A stretch of 64,000 nucleotides of DNA from Catenovulum sediminis (lineage in GTDB: Bacteria > Pseudomonadota > Gammaproteobacteria > Enterobacterales > Alteromonadaceae). The position numbers were made by a program, and so were the translations under genes. Location: assembly GCF_007289895.1 (NCBI RefSeq), contig NZ_CP041660.1:558001-622000 (forward strand). Reading direction: 5' to 3'. Below the pieces are notes generated by a model that searched no databases, had not been told where the DNA came from, and worked only from the letters and a program-made list of their open reading frames with translations. This document shows positions 17,114 to 26,844 of this stretch, piece after piece; positions within the stretch are counted from its first letter, which is position 1, and each line of letters begins with the position of its first letter.

Positions 17114-20113
17114 TTAGAAACCAACGTCGATACCAAATGTAATGGTGCGTGGTACCGGGAAAGTGGCATCAGGCGTTTCTGGGTCTTGGCTGATGGTGCC
17201 ATCCGGTGTAAACGTCAATAAGTTTGACGCTGACAAGTAAACTCGGATATTGCTTATGCCCCAGTCGCGAACCGTTTTATCATCAGGTTTGTAACCCAAG
17301 GTGATATTGCGAAGTTTTAAATAAGATGCATCTTCGTAATAGAATGTAGAGTTTCTACCTTCACCATTGGTATCTTGTAAAGAAAGTGCCGGTATATCAG
17401 AGTTTGAATTTTCAGGTGTCCAGGCTGATAGTACTCGATCGCCAAAGTTACTGGTTGTACCGACTGAAACTAAGTCAGTAAAGTTACGCCAGCCATTGCG
17501 AATTTGACCGCCTTCAATACCTTGCCAGAACATGCTGAAGTCCCAGTTTTCATACTCAAGATTAATACCAAAACCATATTCATAATCTGGATCCATCTCG
17601 GCAAAGAACATCTGATCTTTATCATCAATCACACCATCTTGATTTAAATCAGCGTAACGAATACGACCCGGTGCAGCACCCGTTTGATCAGCATGTTCGT
17701 TAACTTCTGCGTCACTTTGAAATAAGCCATCCGCAACATAACCATAGTTAGCATTAACTGAGTGCCCTAAAATAGTGATGTCGTCACCGTTACCGCCGAA
17801 GGTATTTTTAACGTTTTCAGGTAGATAGGTTACTTCGTTGTCGCTACTAAATAAGTTAGCAAAGACATCAAATTTGATTTCGCCAATGCCATCAATTTCT
17901 ACGTAGTCGTCGTATCCAAGAGTGAATTCCCAACCTTTGTTGGTGACCGTACCACCATTAACAATTTGCTGAGCGCCTTCCCCTAATGTCGCCAATGGTG
18001 AAGTAACGGTCAAAATGTCGCTGGTTTCTTTGTCAAAAATATCCAACGTACCGTAAATCGTGCCGTAATATAGACTGAAATCGACACCGAAGTTGACCAT
18101 TTCAGAGGTTTCCCATTTTAGATCTGGGTTGGCTGTTTGTGTACGGACGAAACCAGATGGCAATACGCCTTGATCATTACCGCCGATATCGTATGCCGTA
18201 CCATTGTCTTGTTCTGTGGTAAAAACAGACGGCGTTGAATAAAGAGTTTGATAAGTAAAGGTTGTTGCTCTGGTATCAATTTCTTGATTACCGGTACGAC
18301 CCCAGCTAGCACGAAGTTTTAACGTAGATACTAACGGAACATCGAAGAAATCTTCGTTGCTGACAACCCAACCACCGGAAAATGCCGGAAAGTTACCATA
18401 TTGATTGTTGTCACCAAATCGTGAAGAGCCATCGCGGCGAATCGTACCTGACAAAAGGTATTTATCGTCATAGTTGTAATCTACTTTTGCAAAGTATGAG
18501 TTAAGTGACCACTCATCCCCGCCACCTGCAACTACACCACCACCGGTCGCCGCATCTAAAAATGCGTAGTCTCTGTCTTCAACCAATAATCCGGTAGAAG
18601 ATACAAAAAAGCCTTCACGCTCAAATTCGATTGCTTCGGTACCTGCCAGCACAGTTAAATTGTGCTTTTTGTCAAACGTGGTTTTATATTCGGCTGTGTT
18701 TGACCATACGGTTGTTTGTTCCCAGTTATCTTGTGTCGTGATCCGCTCTTCGTTATATAAGTTCCCTTCTGATACCGTTGGGAATAATCGACGATAATAA
18801 AATTGGCCATAATCCAAACCAAAGTTTGAACGTAGCGTTAAACCATCTATTGGTTTTAATTCGGCAAATACATTACCCATTAAACGGTTATAACGACTGT
18901 CATTACCTTTATTGCCTTCAATTAGTGAAACTGGGTTACGACGGTCATTAATACCTGAGCGTGGACCACCAAAATCACTACCATCATCGTTATAAACCGG
19001 CACTATCGACTGTTGCTCTATCGCCAAACTAACGATATTACCTGCATCTCGGTTGTTCTGATTTTCTACTTGATGCGTCACGGTTAAGTTTTCGCCTACC
19101 GCGAAAACATCATCGATGATTTCATAACGAGAGTTTGCTCTAAACGAGATACGCTCAAACTTAGAGCCCTTTACAACACCTTCTGCGTCAAAGTAGCCCA
19201 GTGAAATATAACCATGCCCGCGATCTGAACCGCCTGATGCTGAAACATGAAAATCACGGATTTTCGAAGTTTGGATCACTTCCCCAAACCAGTCAGTCCC
19301 CGGCACAGCGGGTGTTGTATTGCCTTCTTGATCTAACGAATTAGGCAGTATGATTTTATTAAGCTGTGGGCTTGCATAATCACCGTTCCAGTCATACTGA
19401 TATAGTGGACTGGCTGCATTTGGATCGCTGCCGTCATTAACCGCGGCTTGCCAGATCACCTGTGCACGCTGCTCTGTATTGAGAGGATTTAAATCGTAAC
19501 TAAAATCTTGGGTAGACTGGCTATATGCAACATCAAATTTAATGTCTTGTGACGCGCCATTTTTCGTTGTAATGACAATAACACCATTACCTGAACGCGC
19601 ACCATAAATACTGGCAGCTGATGCATCCTTTAAAACTTGAATAGATGCAAAATCACGTGAGTTTAATTCGTGCATGCCTAATTTTGTTGGGATGCCATCA
19701 ATAATATAAAGTGGATCGTTGTTACCTAAGCGACCAATCCCCTGCCCACGAATACGAATAGAGGCAGTAGAACCTGGGTTACCATCCGTTCTAATGGATA
19801 AACCTGGAATTTTACCTTGCAGGTTTTTCATGATATTGCCCGCAGGCAAGTCTTCAATATCCCCTAACTCAACAACAGATATTGCACCTGTTAAGTCTTC
19901 TTTACGCTGGGTACTATAACCTGTCACTATGATGGTTTCTTCGATTGCAATATCACAACCTTCTGCACCGAGTTCAATTTGCTCTGGTGTACATTCTTCT
20001 TGCTCATTTGCTTCAGCTGCATAGCCTGCAGCTGGTAACATTAACAATAGCGAACCACATAATTGTGGGAGCGCATTTTTGCTACTAAACGGATTTAACT
20101 TGAACATTTTCAT
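17114..20113 (-). CDS. SusC/RagA-like TonB-dependent outer-membrane transporter
   Basis: 999 residues from the ATG at 20113 (MKMFKLNPF), preceded by a GGGGA stretch. Signal peptide ends near AGYAA. Then come a short acidic segment, a TonB-box-like EETIIVTG, and a plug with IRIRGQG and the SusC signature LKDASAASIYGARSGNGVIVITTKNG (given as its two halves LKDASAASIYG and ARSGNGVIVITT). A 22-strand-type barrel follows, ending TFGIDVGF. The carboxypeptidase-regulatory-like domain common at the N-terminus of Bacteroidota SusC proteins is missing; the acidic stretch resembles proteobacterial TonB receptors. It probably imports fructo-oligosaccharides with the SusD downstream. An operator core lies 45 bp upstream. 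Confidence 0.93.
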   Translation of the reverse strand: MKMFKLNPFSSKNALPQLCGSLLLMLPAAGYAAEANEQEECTPEQIELGAEGCDIAIEETIIVTGYSTQRKEDLTGAISVVELGDIEDLPAGNIMKNLQGKIPGLSIRTDGNPGSTASIRIRGQGIGRLGNNDPLYIIDGIPTKLGMHELNSRDFASIQVLKDASAASIYGARSGNGVIVITTKNGASQDIKFDVAYSQSTQDFSYDLNPLNTEQRAQVIWQAAVNDGSDPNAASPLYQYDWNGDYASPQLNKIILPNSLDQEGNTTPAVPGTDWFGEVIQTSKIRDFHVSASGGSDRGHGYISLGYFDAEGVVKGSKFERISFRANSRYEIIDDVFAVGENLTVTHQVENQNNRDAGNIVSLAIEQQSIVPVYNDDGSDFGGPRSGINDRRNPVSLIEGNKGNDSRYNRLMGNVFAELKPIDGLTLRSNFGLDYGQFYYRRLFPTVSEGNLYNEERITTQDNWEQTTVWSNTAEYKTTFDKKHNLTVLAGTEAIEFEREGFFVSSTGLLVEDRDYAFLDAATGGGVVAGGGDEWSLNSYFAKVDYNYDDKYLLSGTIRRDGSSRFGDNNQYGNFPAFSGGWVVSNEDFFDVPLVSTLKLRASWGRTGNQEIDTRATTFTYQTLYSTPSVFTTEQDNGTAYDIGGNDQGVLPSGFVRTQTANPDLKWETSEMVNFGVDFSLYYGTIYGTLDIFDKETSDILTVTSPLATLGEGAQQIVNGGTVTNKGWEFTLGYDDYVEIDGIGEIKFDVFANLFSSDNEVTYLPENVKNTFGGNGDDITILGHSVNANYGYVADGLFQSDAEVNEHADQTGAAPGRIRYADLNQDGVIDDKDQMFFAEMDPDYEYGFGINLEYENWDFSMFWQGIEGGQIRNGWRNFTDLVSVGTTSNFGDRVLSAWTPENSNSDIPALSLQDTNGEGRNSTFYYEDASYLKLRNITLGYKPDDKTVRDWGISNIRVYLSASNLLTFTPDGTISQDPETPDATFPVPRTITFGIDVGF

Positions 20114-20157
20114 GCTTGTGTGTCCCCATGTTTCTAGGTTATCAATCAACAACAATT

Positions 20158-20167
20158 ACAACGTTGT
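20158..20167. promoter_or_regulatory. operator palindrome upstream of susC
   Basis: Ten-base perfect core ACAACGTTGT; outer positions are partly degenerate (T replaces the first A). It sits 45 bp upstream of the SusC start. Confidence 0.68.
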
Positions 20168-20255
20168 TTAATTTATTTGTTAATTTATCTGACAACTGAT
20201 ATTTTCCTGCAAGGTCAGAGATTTTCGAGCCAGCGTCCTTGCTTGCCTTATTTGT

Positions 20256-22346
20256 TTACTTCCAAATCGATGTCAGTTCGTGCAATGACCAACTTTTCAA
20301 TTTAATTTCTTCATCAGAATTAATGATAACCTTGCTGTAGTCTTGATTAGGAAAGACTAGTGCAGTCATCACAATTTCGCCATTATTTACAAACAGTTCT
20401 GTTGAAGAAGCATCTTGATAAACGGTGATTTGATATTCACTTTGCTCGCCGTCCAGTGGGGCAAATTGCTCGATTGCAAACGAACCATGAAAACGTGATT
20501 TACCTGAATTTCTTCTGTCTAATACAAGTTGATTATTTTCACGATCAAATACTATTGAGACTTTCTCACCCACCGCATTGGCAATATCAATGCTAAATTG
20601 TTCAGCGGTTTGGGCATCTACCGTTGCATTAAACTCAAATTGGGCACTGTTAAATCCGGCCAATCTGGTTAAATCAGTACGACCATATACTAGGGTATTT
20701 GAATCGATATGCGTGGTAGATCTGAGTTTATCTAACTCATCCACAGGTACAGAACGCACACGGTAACCCGCTTGAGATTTATACAGTTGCAATTCACGCG
20801 GTATGGTCATCGCGCTGCGCCATCTATCCGTTGGCGTGTTATTAGCGTATAACCAGTTGCTCATCCAGCCGATAAATAAGAAACGTCCATCTTCTTGCGG
20901 TACATTAGACCAAGTCACGCCCGCATAATTGTCGGTCCCGTAATCTAACCAGACAGCCGGCTCTATATCTGTATGTGCTGCTTTGTTCGAAAAAACAATA
21001 TGGTCGACATTAATATGCCCCCAACCACCAGCAACGCGGTCAATAATTTCGATTTGCGCATCTTTACCAGTCAAATCTGATACATCCCAACTGGTGATCT
21101 CTAAACGTTCATTGTTAGGGCCGGTCGCGGTTTTGACAACTTCACCATCCACCAAAAGATTAACGGCTGTTTTGCCCGGGTGCATACCACCACCGACATA
21201 CAAATTGATATATGGTTGTTCAATTGTAAATGTTTTAGACGTCATCGCGCCGGTTGCTGCATCTCCTTTATAAAAAGAGTTCACTAATCTTTTACCAATG
21301 TAGTTACTTACGCTGCCTTGATTCGGGTAATTACCGGCGACTGGACCAGCTGAAAACGCGGTTCCGGTTAATGTCCACTCGGAAAAATCGTTCTCAAAAT
21401 CAGCAAACACCTGACCTTCCGGGAAATGCGCTGGGATCTTGCTGACTTCTTGTTTCATTTTCGGATCTAATGTGAATTTATGACCGTCAAAGTCACCGAC
21501 AAAATATTGAGTTGCGGAGCCTCCATTTGGACCACCCGGATTAATACTGACTAATAAAACGTATTTTTCTTCGTCACTTCCTTCAACCGGCATTTTGATT
21601 AAGTCAGGACACTCCCAAACGCCGCCATGCGTACCGGCATCAATGCCAAAGTCACTTTCAAATTTCCAGTCAATTAAATTAGGTGAAGAATAAAAGCTAA
21701 CATGATCGTCCACTGCTAAAGTCATGATCCATTTTTGATCCGGTTCATACCAAGCAACTTTCGGGTCCCGAAAATCTGGAATATTTGGACCGATTAATAC
21801 AGGGTTACCTTTATATGGAGTCCAGCTGCGGCCATTATCTAAACTATAAGCAATGCCCTGAGTTTGATAGTTTTTGCTACCCGCTAAGCGCTCGGGTTCA
21901 TTGTGATAAGTATAGATTGCAATAAGCGGCGGATTTTCTTTAGTCCCTAAACCTGAAGTGTTGTTTACATCAGCAACGGCACTGCCTGAAAAAATCCAAC
22001 CATGCTCATCTGGATATAACGCAATTGGTAATTCTTCCCAATGCACTAAATCTTTAGAGACAGCGTGCCCCCAATGCATAGGACCCCAAACCGTATCGTC
22101 AGGATAGTACTGAAAAAATAAATGATATTCACCATTGTGATATACCATTCCGTTGGGATCATTCATCCAATTGGCTTGTGGGGTAAAGTGAAACTGCGGT
22201 CTATGGTGATCTTGATAATGAAATGAGTTAGCCGCATTCACTTTCTCTTCTCCTGAGACTACTTGTGCTTGAGACAAAGAGTCTATATTGCTTTGACTAC
22301 ATGCCGTCAACAAGCCAGCAGCAATCAATGGATAAACTTTTTTCAT
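20256..22346 (-). CDS. GH32 exo-fructanase/invertase-type lipoprotein with inserted module
   Basis: 696 residues; lipoprotein signal LLTAC (Cys16). Canonical GH32 motifs: WMNDPNG (nucleophile Asp63), RDP (Asp194, transition-state stabiliser) and WECPD (acid/base Glu245). The fourth and fifth propeller blades are split by a module at ~313-455 (starts FADFENDFSEW, ends GGWGHINVDHIVF). It is the same type as the three C-terminal modules of the protein at 2890-7542. The fifth blade resumes at GVTWSNVP...FIGWMSNW, then the beta-sandwich domain. This is the most conventional fructan beta-fructosidase of the three and is probably anchored in an envelope membrane. Two operators lie upstream; susC follows on the same strand. 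Confidence 0.93.
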   Translation of the reverse strand: MKKVYPLIAAGLLTACSQSNIDSLSQAQVVSGEEKVNAANSFHYQDHHRPQFHFTPQANWMNDPNGMVYHNGEYHLFFQYYPDDTVWGPMHWGHAVSKDLVHWEELPIALYPDEHGWIFSGSAVADVNNTSGLGTKENPPLIAIYTYHNEPERLAGSKNYQTQGIAYSLDNGRSWTPYKGNPVLIGPNIPDFRDPKVAWYEPDQKWIMTLAVDDHVSFYSSPNLIDWKFESDFGIDAGTHGGVWECPDLIKMPVEGSDEEKYVLLVSINPGGPNGGSATQYFVGDFDGHKFTLDPKMKQEVSKIPAHFPEGQVFADFENDFSEWTLTGTAFSAGPVAGNYPNQGSVSNYIGKRLVNSFYKGDAATGAMTSKTFTIEQPYINLYVGGGMHPGKTAVNLLVDGEVVKTATGPNNERLEITSWDVSDLTGKDAQIEIIDRVAGGWGHINVDHIVFSNKAAHTDIEPAVWLDYGTDNYAGVTWSNVPQEDGRFLFIGWMSNWLYANNTPTDRWRSAMTIPRELQLYKSQAGYRVRSVPVDELDKLRSTTHIDSNTLVYGRTDLTRLAGFNSAQFEFNATVDAQTAEQFSIDIANAVGEKVSIVFDRENNQLVLDRRNSGKSRFHGSFAIEQFAPLDGEQSEYQITVYQDASSTELFVNNGEIVMTALVFPNQDYSKVIINSDEEIKLKSWSLHELTSIWK

Positions 22347-22371
22347 ATTTATATACCAGTTCTAACAAATT

Positions 22372-22383
22372 AACAACGTTGTC
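22372..22383. promoter_or_regulatory. operator palindrome upstream of the GH32 lipoprotein gene
   Basis: AACAACGTTGTC, one mismatch from the perfect palindrome, 26 bp upstream of the start at 22346. Confidence 0.68.
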
Positions 22384-22398
22384 TGAACTATAAATCAA

Positions 22399-22412
22399 AA
22401 ACAACGTTGTTT
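22399..22412. promoter_or_regulatory. second operator palindrome upstream of the GH32 lipoprotein gene
   Basis: Perfect AAACAACGTTGTTT, 28 bp from the neighbouring site centre to centre. The pair brackets the likely promoter. Confidence 0.75.
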
Positions 22413-22561
22413 GCAAATGTTTTTACAAAAATAAAACATATAAAGTAAGGATAGTAGATGAATACTGGCGGTAACTATTTAAATTTATTAAGTTTTTAAA
22501 CTTTATCGTTTAAGATAAAAAATTATCAAAAATACCACATATTAAAAGCGGTACAGCGTAC

Positions 22562-23566
22562 TTAAAATGACTCACGCGACGAGATTTGACATTTTACACG
22601 ATCAATATGTGTAGAGACCTGCTTATCGCCAACCATCTCAACAATTCTGGAAACGGCTGCGCGCCCCATTTGATAATAAGGCAATGCGACAGATGATAAT
22701 GCCGGAACCAACAATTGCGGTATACAGTCCCAATCATCAAAACTTGCGACCCCGATATCTTGCCCAACCCGCAAGCCTTTGTGTTCTAAAACAAAGTATA
22801 AACGCAAGGCAACAAGATCTTTACCGCATAAAATCGCATCTGGTTTGAACTCTTCGATTACCCGCTCAGCCACTTCACGTGTTACGTCACTCGTGTGTCC
22901 GTCTATCACTCGCTCAACCGTTTCAACCAAATAATTAGATTGCTCTATGTTGAACTCCTGCAATGCTTGCTCAAAACCAGCAAGACGCAGTTTTGCTGCA
23001 ACAATTTCTGGATTTAAGTTTAAAAAAGCAATTCTCTTATATCCTTTGTTCAGCAATTGCATGGTGACATCATATGCGGCCTGTTGATCGTCCGGTACAA
23101 TGCTGGCGCGTTCTACATTTGGATCAAAACAATTAACCATAACCGTGGGTTGTTTATCAAACGTTTCGGGTAATTCTACAGGCTGATGGTACATTGCGCC
23201 ATATATAACGCCTTCCGCTCTGTGCTGGCGGCACTCTTCTAATAATTTTATCGGTGTCGGTTTTTTATGATCTAGGTTAAAAACCATTAGGGTTTTGCCC
23301 AGTTCCCATGCCCTGTCCTGCGCACCGCGTAAAATATCAACAGATGATGGGGTTGTTGATATCTCGTCTGAAATAAATCCAATCACATCTGAGTTTTTTT
23401 TACGTACCATGCGTGCCGCTAAATTGGGCTGGTAGCCGAGCTCTTCAATTGCAGCCAGTATTTTCTCACGGTTTTCCGCTTTCACGGTTGGATCATTATT
23501 GACAACCCGAGATACCGTTTTAAAGGATACACCCGCTCTTTTTGCGACTTGTTTTATAGTTACCAT
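22562..23566 (-). CDS. LacI/GalR-family transcriptional regulator
   Basis: 334 residues. The N-terminal helix-turn-helix (TIKQVAKRAGVSFKTVSRVVN) is followed by the hinge helix region LAARMVRKKNSDVIGFI and a periplasmic-binding-type sensor domain. It lies between the minus-strand GH32/SusCD genes and the divergent fructokinase. By context it is the repressor of the fructan locus that binds the AACAACGTTGTT palindromes, and a fructose or fructo-oligosaccharide signal is likely (inference). A degenerate site upstream of its own start suggests autoregulation. Confidence 0.92.
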   Translation of the reverse strand: MVTIKQVAKRAGVSFKTVSRVVNNDPTVKAENREKILAAIEELGYQPNLAARMVRKKNSDVIGFISDEISTTPSSVDILRGAQDRAWELGKTLMVFNLDHKKPTPIKLLEECRQHRAEGVIYGAMYHQPVELPETFDKQPTVMVNCFDPNVERASIVPDDQQAAYDVTMQLLNKGYKRIAFLNLNPEIVAAKLRLAGFEQALQEFNIEQSNYLVETVERVIDGHTSDVTREVAERVIEEFKPDAILCGKDLVALRLYFVLEHKGLRVGQDIGVASFDDWDCIPQLLVPALSSVALPYYQMGRAAVSRIVEMVGDKQVSTHIDRVKCQISSRESF

Positions 23567-23600
23567 GTATACGTTTCACTCAACAATCAATTACGACAAT

Positions 23601-23617
23601 AAATACAACGATGTTTT
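23601..23617. promoter_or_regulatory. degenerate operator upstream of the LacI gene
   Basis: TACAACGATGTTTTA, one change in the core, 35 bp upstream of the regulator's start. Possible autoregulation. Confidence 0.5.
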
Positions 23618-23665
23618 AACTTATCTTAGCATGCGATTATCTATAAATACGATTTAAGAAACAAG

Positions 23666-23701
23666 TTTCACCTATTTCACCTATTTCACCTATTTCACCT
23701 A
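23666..23701. repeat. 9-bp tandem repeat, four copies
   Basis: TTTCACCTA repeated four times without change, in the gap between the LacI gene and the fructokinase gene. A short slippage-prone repeat between two divergent promoters; it could alter promoter spacing. Confidence 0.9.
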
Positions 23702-23751
23702 TATTGTGAAGGTATCTGTAAAAAGTCGCTCTAAATTTGTACCGAAACAAT

Positions 23752-23779
23752 TTGACAACGTTGTTTCAACATTTATACT
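23752..23779 (+). promoter_or_regulatory. fructokinase promoter with overlapping operator
   Basis: Sigma70-type -35 TTGACA (23752-23757) and -10 TATACT (23774-23779), 16 bp apart. The operator core ACAACGTTGT (23755-23764) overlaps the -35 box and spacer, so a bound repressor would block RNA polymerase. Confidence 0.75.
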
Positions 23780-23812
23780 TTAGCAATGATTTGAGAATAA
23801 GCGAATAGTTCA

Positions 23813-24775
23813 ATGAAAAATGTTGTTTGTATCGGTGAGTTGCTAATAGACTTTGTGTGCTCGGATAGCGGAAAAAGCATGTTAGAAGCTGAACACTTTC
23901 TGAAAAAATCAGGTGGCGCACCTGCAAATGTTGCTGCTTGCGTATCTAAACTCGGCGGCTCGTCTGCTTTTGCCGGGGCGGTTGGCAACGATCCATTTGG
24001 GCAAAGTTTAGCCAACGAATTACAGGCTTTTGGTATCAACATAGATTATTTACATCGGGTTGCCACGCCAACCACTTTGGCTTTTATTTCTTTGGCTGCA
24101 GATGGTGAACGTGATTTTGTTTTTAATCGAGGTGCCGATGCTCTGTTTGAGTTATCCTCGGAAGAAATCACATCGCTACTCGACAATAGTATATTGCATC
24201 TTGGCTCTGCCACTGCGCTATTAGGTGACAAGTTGTACGAAACTTATATTAATGCCATCACCTACGCCCATAAAAGTGGTTTGTTTATATGCTTTGACCC
24301 GAATTACCGCGAAGACTTGTGGCCTGGTAAAACAGAATTATTTGTTAAACGTTCATTAGAATTTATCAAATGCGCCCACCTTGTAAAAGTCAGCGAAGAA
24401 GAACTGGAATTGTTGACCGGCGAATCTGATTTAGCCAAAGGTTGTAATATGCTGCACGAGTATGGGGTTGACTATATTACGGTTACAATCGGCAGCCGAG
24501 GTTGCTTTTTATCAACAAAACGTGAGCAGGGTATTATTCCTGCATATGAAATTAAGCCAATTGATACAACTGGCGCTGGCGATTCTTTTATTGGTGCTGT
24601 TTTATTTCAGCTCGCGTATGCCAATGTAAACGAATTATCTTTCTCAGAATTAGCAGGTTATGTTCAGTTGGGTAATAAGGTCAGTGGGATTGTATGTGAG
24701 CACTTAGGGCCGATGACAGGCTTAACCGATTTTTCGACCATACAAAGTTTAGATAAACAATTGAAAACAAATTAA
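23813..24775 (+). CDS. fructokinase, PfkB family
   Basis: 320 residues. PfkB carbohydrate kinase with N-terminal GELLIDF, the SGGAPANVA segment that contacts sugar, and the C-terminal signature DTTGAGDSF with catalytic Asp257. Phosphorylates fructose to fructose 6-phosphate (or 1-phosphate in some relatives) with ATP in the cytoplasm, which would bring the products of GH32 hydrolysis into glycolysis. Divergent from the LacI gene, with an operator overlapping its promoter and a terminator behind it. Confidence 0.9.
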   Translation: MKNVVCIGELLIDFVCSDSGKSMLEAEHFLKKSGGAPANVAACVSKLGGSSAFAGAVGNDPFGQSLANELQAFGINIDYLHRVATPTTLAFISLAADGERDFVFNRGADALFELSSEEITSLLDNSILHLGSATALLGDKLYETYINAITYAHKSGLFICFDPNYREDLWPGKTELFVKRSLEFIKCAHLVKVSEEELELLTGESDLAKGCNMLHEYGVDYITVTIGSRGCFLSTKREQGIIPAYEIKPIDTTGAGDSFIGAVLFQLAYANVNELSFSELAGYVQLGNKVSGIVCEHLGPMTGLTDFSTIQSLDKQLKTN

Positions 24776-24833
24776 CCTCTATCTCCAGCATGTTATAAGC
24801 CCGATGTACAATCTTTATCATGTGTGACGTTTT

Positions 24834-24862
24834 GCCGCTGTTTATTCCCAGCGGCTTTTTTT
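24834..24862 (+). terminator. rho-independent terminator after fructokinase
   Basis: Stem GCCGCTG / CAGCGGC with an 8-base loop followed by seven T. The convergent ABC transporter operon ends at 24872; the other strand has no T run here. Confidence 0.88.
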
Positions 24863-24871
24863 ATGGATAAT

Positions 24872-25750
24872 TTATTGCTTCATACCCGCCTGAATACTGG
24901 AAATAAGATATTTGTGCAAGGCGATAAACACCACAAAAACCGGCAATGTAATCATGCTTGCGTATGCCATAACCGCCCCCCAATCCACACTATGGTGAAA
25001 AAACTGCTGCATCCCCGGCATTAACGGTCTTACACTTTCGGCATTGGCAACCAAAACGGGTAATAAATACGCATTCCAACTGCGTAAAAAGGTCAGAATT
25101 AATACAGCTGCCAGCACAGGTTTAGACATAGGCAGCACAATTTTGAAAAATATTTGCCAGATGCTCGCGCCATCTAAAAGCGCCGCTTCTTCATAATCTT
25201 TCGGTAAACTTTTAAAAAATTGATAGAACAAAAATATAAAAAACGGATTGGCCAGCTCTGGAATAATTTGCACATGCAAACTATTAAACCAAGAATAAAC
25301 CACTTGCCAACTTTCATTCTGATACTCAATCCAAGGTAATTGCGTAACTATAAAAACCAAAGGCAGCACGATCGCTTCAAAAGGCACAATCAGTAACGCC
25401 AAGAGGCCTAAGATAAGTAACTGTTTACTTGCCCAAGGGAATCTAAGCAGTGCATAAGCCGCCATGCTATTAATCAAGGTTGTTAATACAACCGATATCG
25501 AGGTAATGATTAGAGAATTTAATAAGTAAGTTGTAAATGGTGTGGTTTGCAGCACAGTTTGATAATTTTTTAATCCGACGCCTTCAAACAGGTTAAACAT
25601 ATTGAAAAAACCGGCATCAGAAAATATCTGGCTTTCATTTTTAAAAGAGGCAAAAAAAACAAAAAGTATCGGCAATACAAAAATAACGCCGAGTGCGAAT
25701 AAACTTGCTGTTTTGATAAGTTTAACTGTTTTATCTAAGTTATTTTGCAT
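24872..25750 (-). CDS. ABC sugar transporter inner-membrane permease, MalG type
   Basis: 292 residues with six predicted membrane helices and the EAA motif EEAALLDGASIWQIFFKIVLP in the last cytoplasmic loop (shown whole it is 20 residues up to VL). CUT1 family permease that pairs with the permease encoded upstream; the genes overlap by 11 bases. No MalK-like ATPase is in the window, so the importer would need one from elsewhere. In this locus the likely substrate is a fructo-oligosaccharide or sucrose-like sugar (inference). Confidence 0.9.
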   Translation of the reverse strand: MQNNLDKTVKLIKTASLFALGVIFVLPILFVFFASFKNESQIFSDAGFFNMFNLFEGVGLKNYQTVLQTTPFTTYLLNSLIITSISVVLTTLINSMAAYALLRFPWASKQLLILGLLALLIVPFEAIVLPLVFIVTQLPWIEYQNESWQVVYSWFNSLHVQIIPELANPFFIFLFYQFFKSLPKDYEEAALLDGASIWQIFFKIVLPMSKPVLAAVLILTFLRSWNAYLLPVLVANAESVRPLMPGMQQFFHHSVDWGAVMAYASMITLPVFVVFIALHKYLISSIQAGMKQ

Positions 25751-26825
25751 AGTTAAGCAACTTTCTTTGCAACATTGAAATCATTAAAATCATCATAAAA
25801 TATAAAATACACACAGTCGCACCGTAAGCTATTTGTTGCTGACGAAAGCCCTTTTCAATCGCAAAATATAACACGGTTGAAGTGGCGTCCTGTGGGCCCC
25901 CTTGCGTCATCACATCAACCTGGACAAATAACGAAAATGCGAAAATAGTGGTTGAAAGCACAACAAACACCAGTGTTTGTTTTAAGCCAGGTAAGGTAAT
26001 AAATCTAAATTGCGCCCATTTTGATGCGCCGTCGATACTGGCGGCTTCGTAAAGCATTTTAGGTATGCCTTGTAATCCCGCGATAATGATCAACATTTGC
26101 ACACCAACGCCCTGCCACGCCGACAGACAAGCAATTGCAAAAAGTGCCCAATTTGAGTCGTTTAACCAGTCAATCTCCTGATAGTCTGGCCAGATTGATA
26201 AGATAGCCTGATTAATCAGCCCTTCCTGCTGATGAAGCATTAATGTCCAGATCACACAGACAACAACCATAGACATCACAACTGGCGCGAAAAACATTAA
26301 CTTTAACACTAATGCACCGCGAAAATTTCGCCGCAAAGCCAATGCTAATAGCAGGGCAAGACCAACCTGAATAGGGACGACCATCACGACAAATTGAAAG
26401 GTATTTAACACTGAGCGAATAAATAAAGGGTCTCTTGCCAGTAAAAATTGTTGCTTTTTATTAAATTCAAATTCAGCCAACACCGAGTAACCATACAGCT
26501 GAGAATTGTTGCGTAAAATATCACGCACCTTGGCATACCGCTGTCCATTAAAAATAAGCGATTTATCTCTTCGCGCTTCAACACTAATATGTTTAAGCGA
26601 CAACAAACGCTTGTAGTTTTCTAAACCAACAAAATTTGCAGTGTTGGGTGACAATAAACGTTCATCGGTAAAAGAAACGCCCACTGAAACCAGCAGCGGA
26701 AGCAACACGAAGATAGCCAATAAAAAAATAGCGGGCAGCAACATAACCCTAGCTTGACGCTTGTCATTTCCTATCCCCGTATAACTGAGTTGATACTGTT
26801 GATCTGCCGATAGTTTTACTGACAT
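25740..26825 (-). CDS. ABC sugar transporter inner-membrane permease, MalF type
   Basis: 361 residues. First membrane helix at ~28-50, a periplasmic loop of about 80 residues, then five further helices; EAA motif YEAASIDGASKWAQFRFITL. Second CUT1 permease of the operon, in the order binding protein - this gene - MalG-type permease. Confidence 0.9.
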   Translation of the reverse strand: MSVKLSADQQYQLSYTGIGNDKRQARVMLLPAIFLLAIFVLLPLLVSVGVSFTDERLLSPNTANFVGLENYKRLLSLKHISVEARRDKSLIFNGQRYAKVRDILRNNSQLYGYSVLAEFEFNKKQQFLLARDPLFIRSVLNTFQFVVMVVPIQVGLALLLALALRRNFRGALVLKLMFFAPVVMSMVVVCVIWTLMLHQQEGLINQAILSIWPDYQEIDWLNDSNWALFAIACLSAWQGVGVQMLIIIAGLQGIPKMLYEAASIDGASKWAQFRFITLPGLKQTLVFVVLSTTIFAFSLFVQVDVMTQGGPQDATSTVLYFAIEKGFRQQQIAYGATVCILYFMMILMISMLQRKLLNYAK

Positions 26826-26844
26826 AGTTTATATTACATATACC

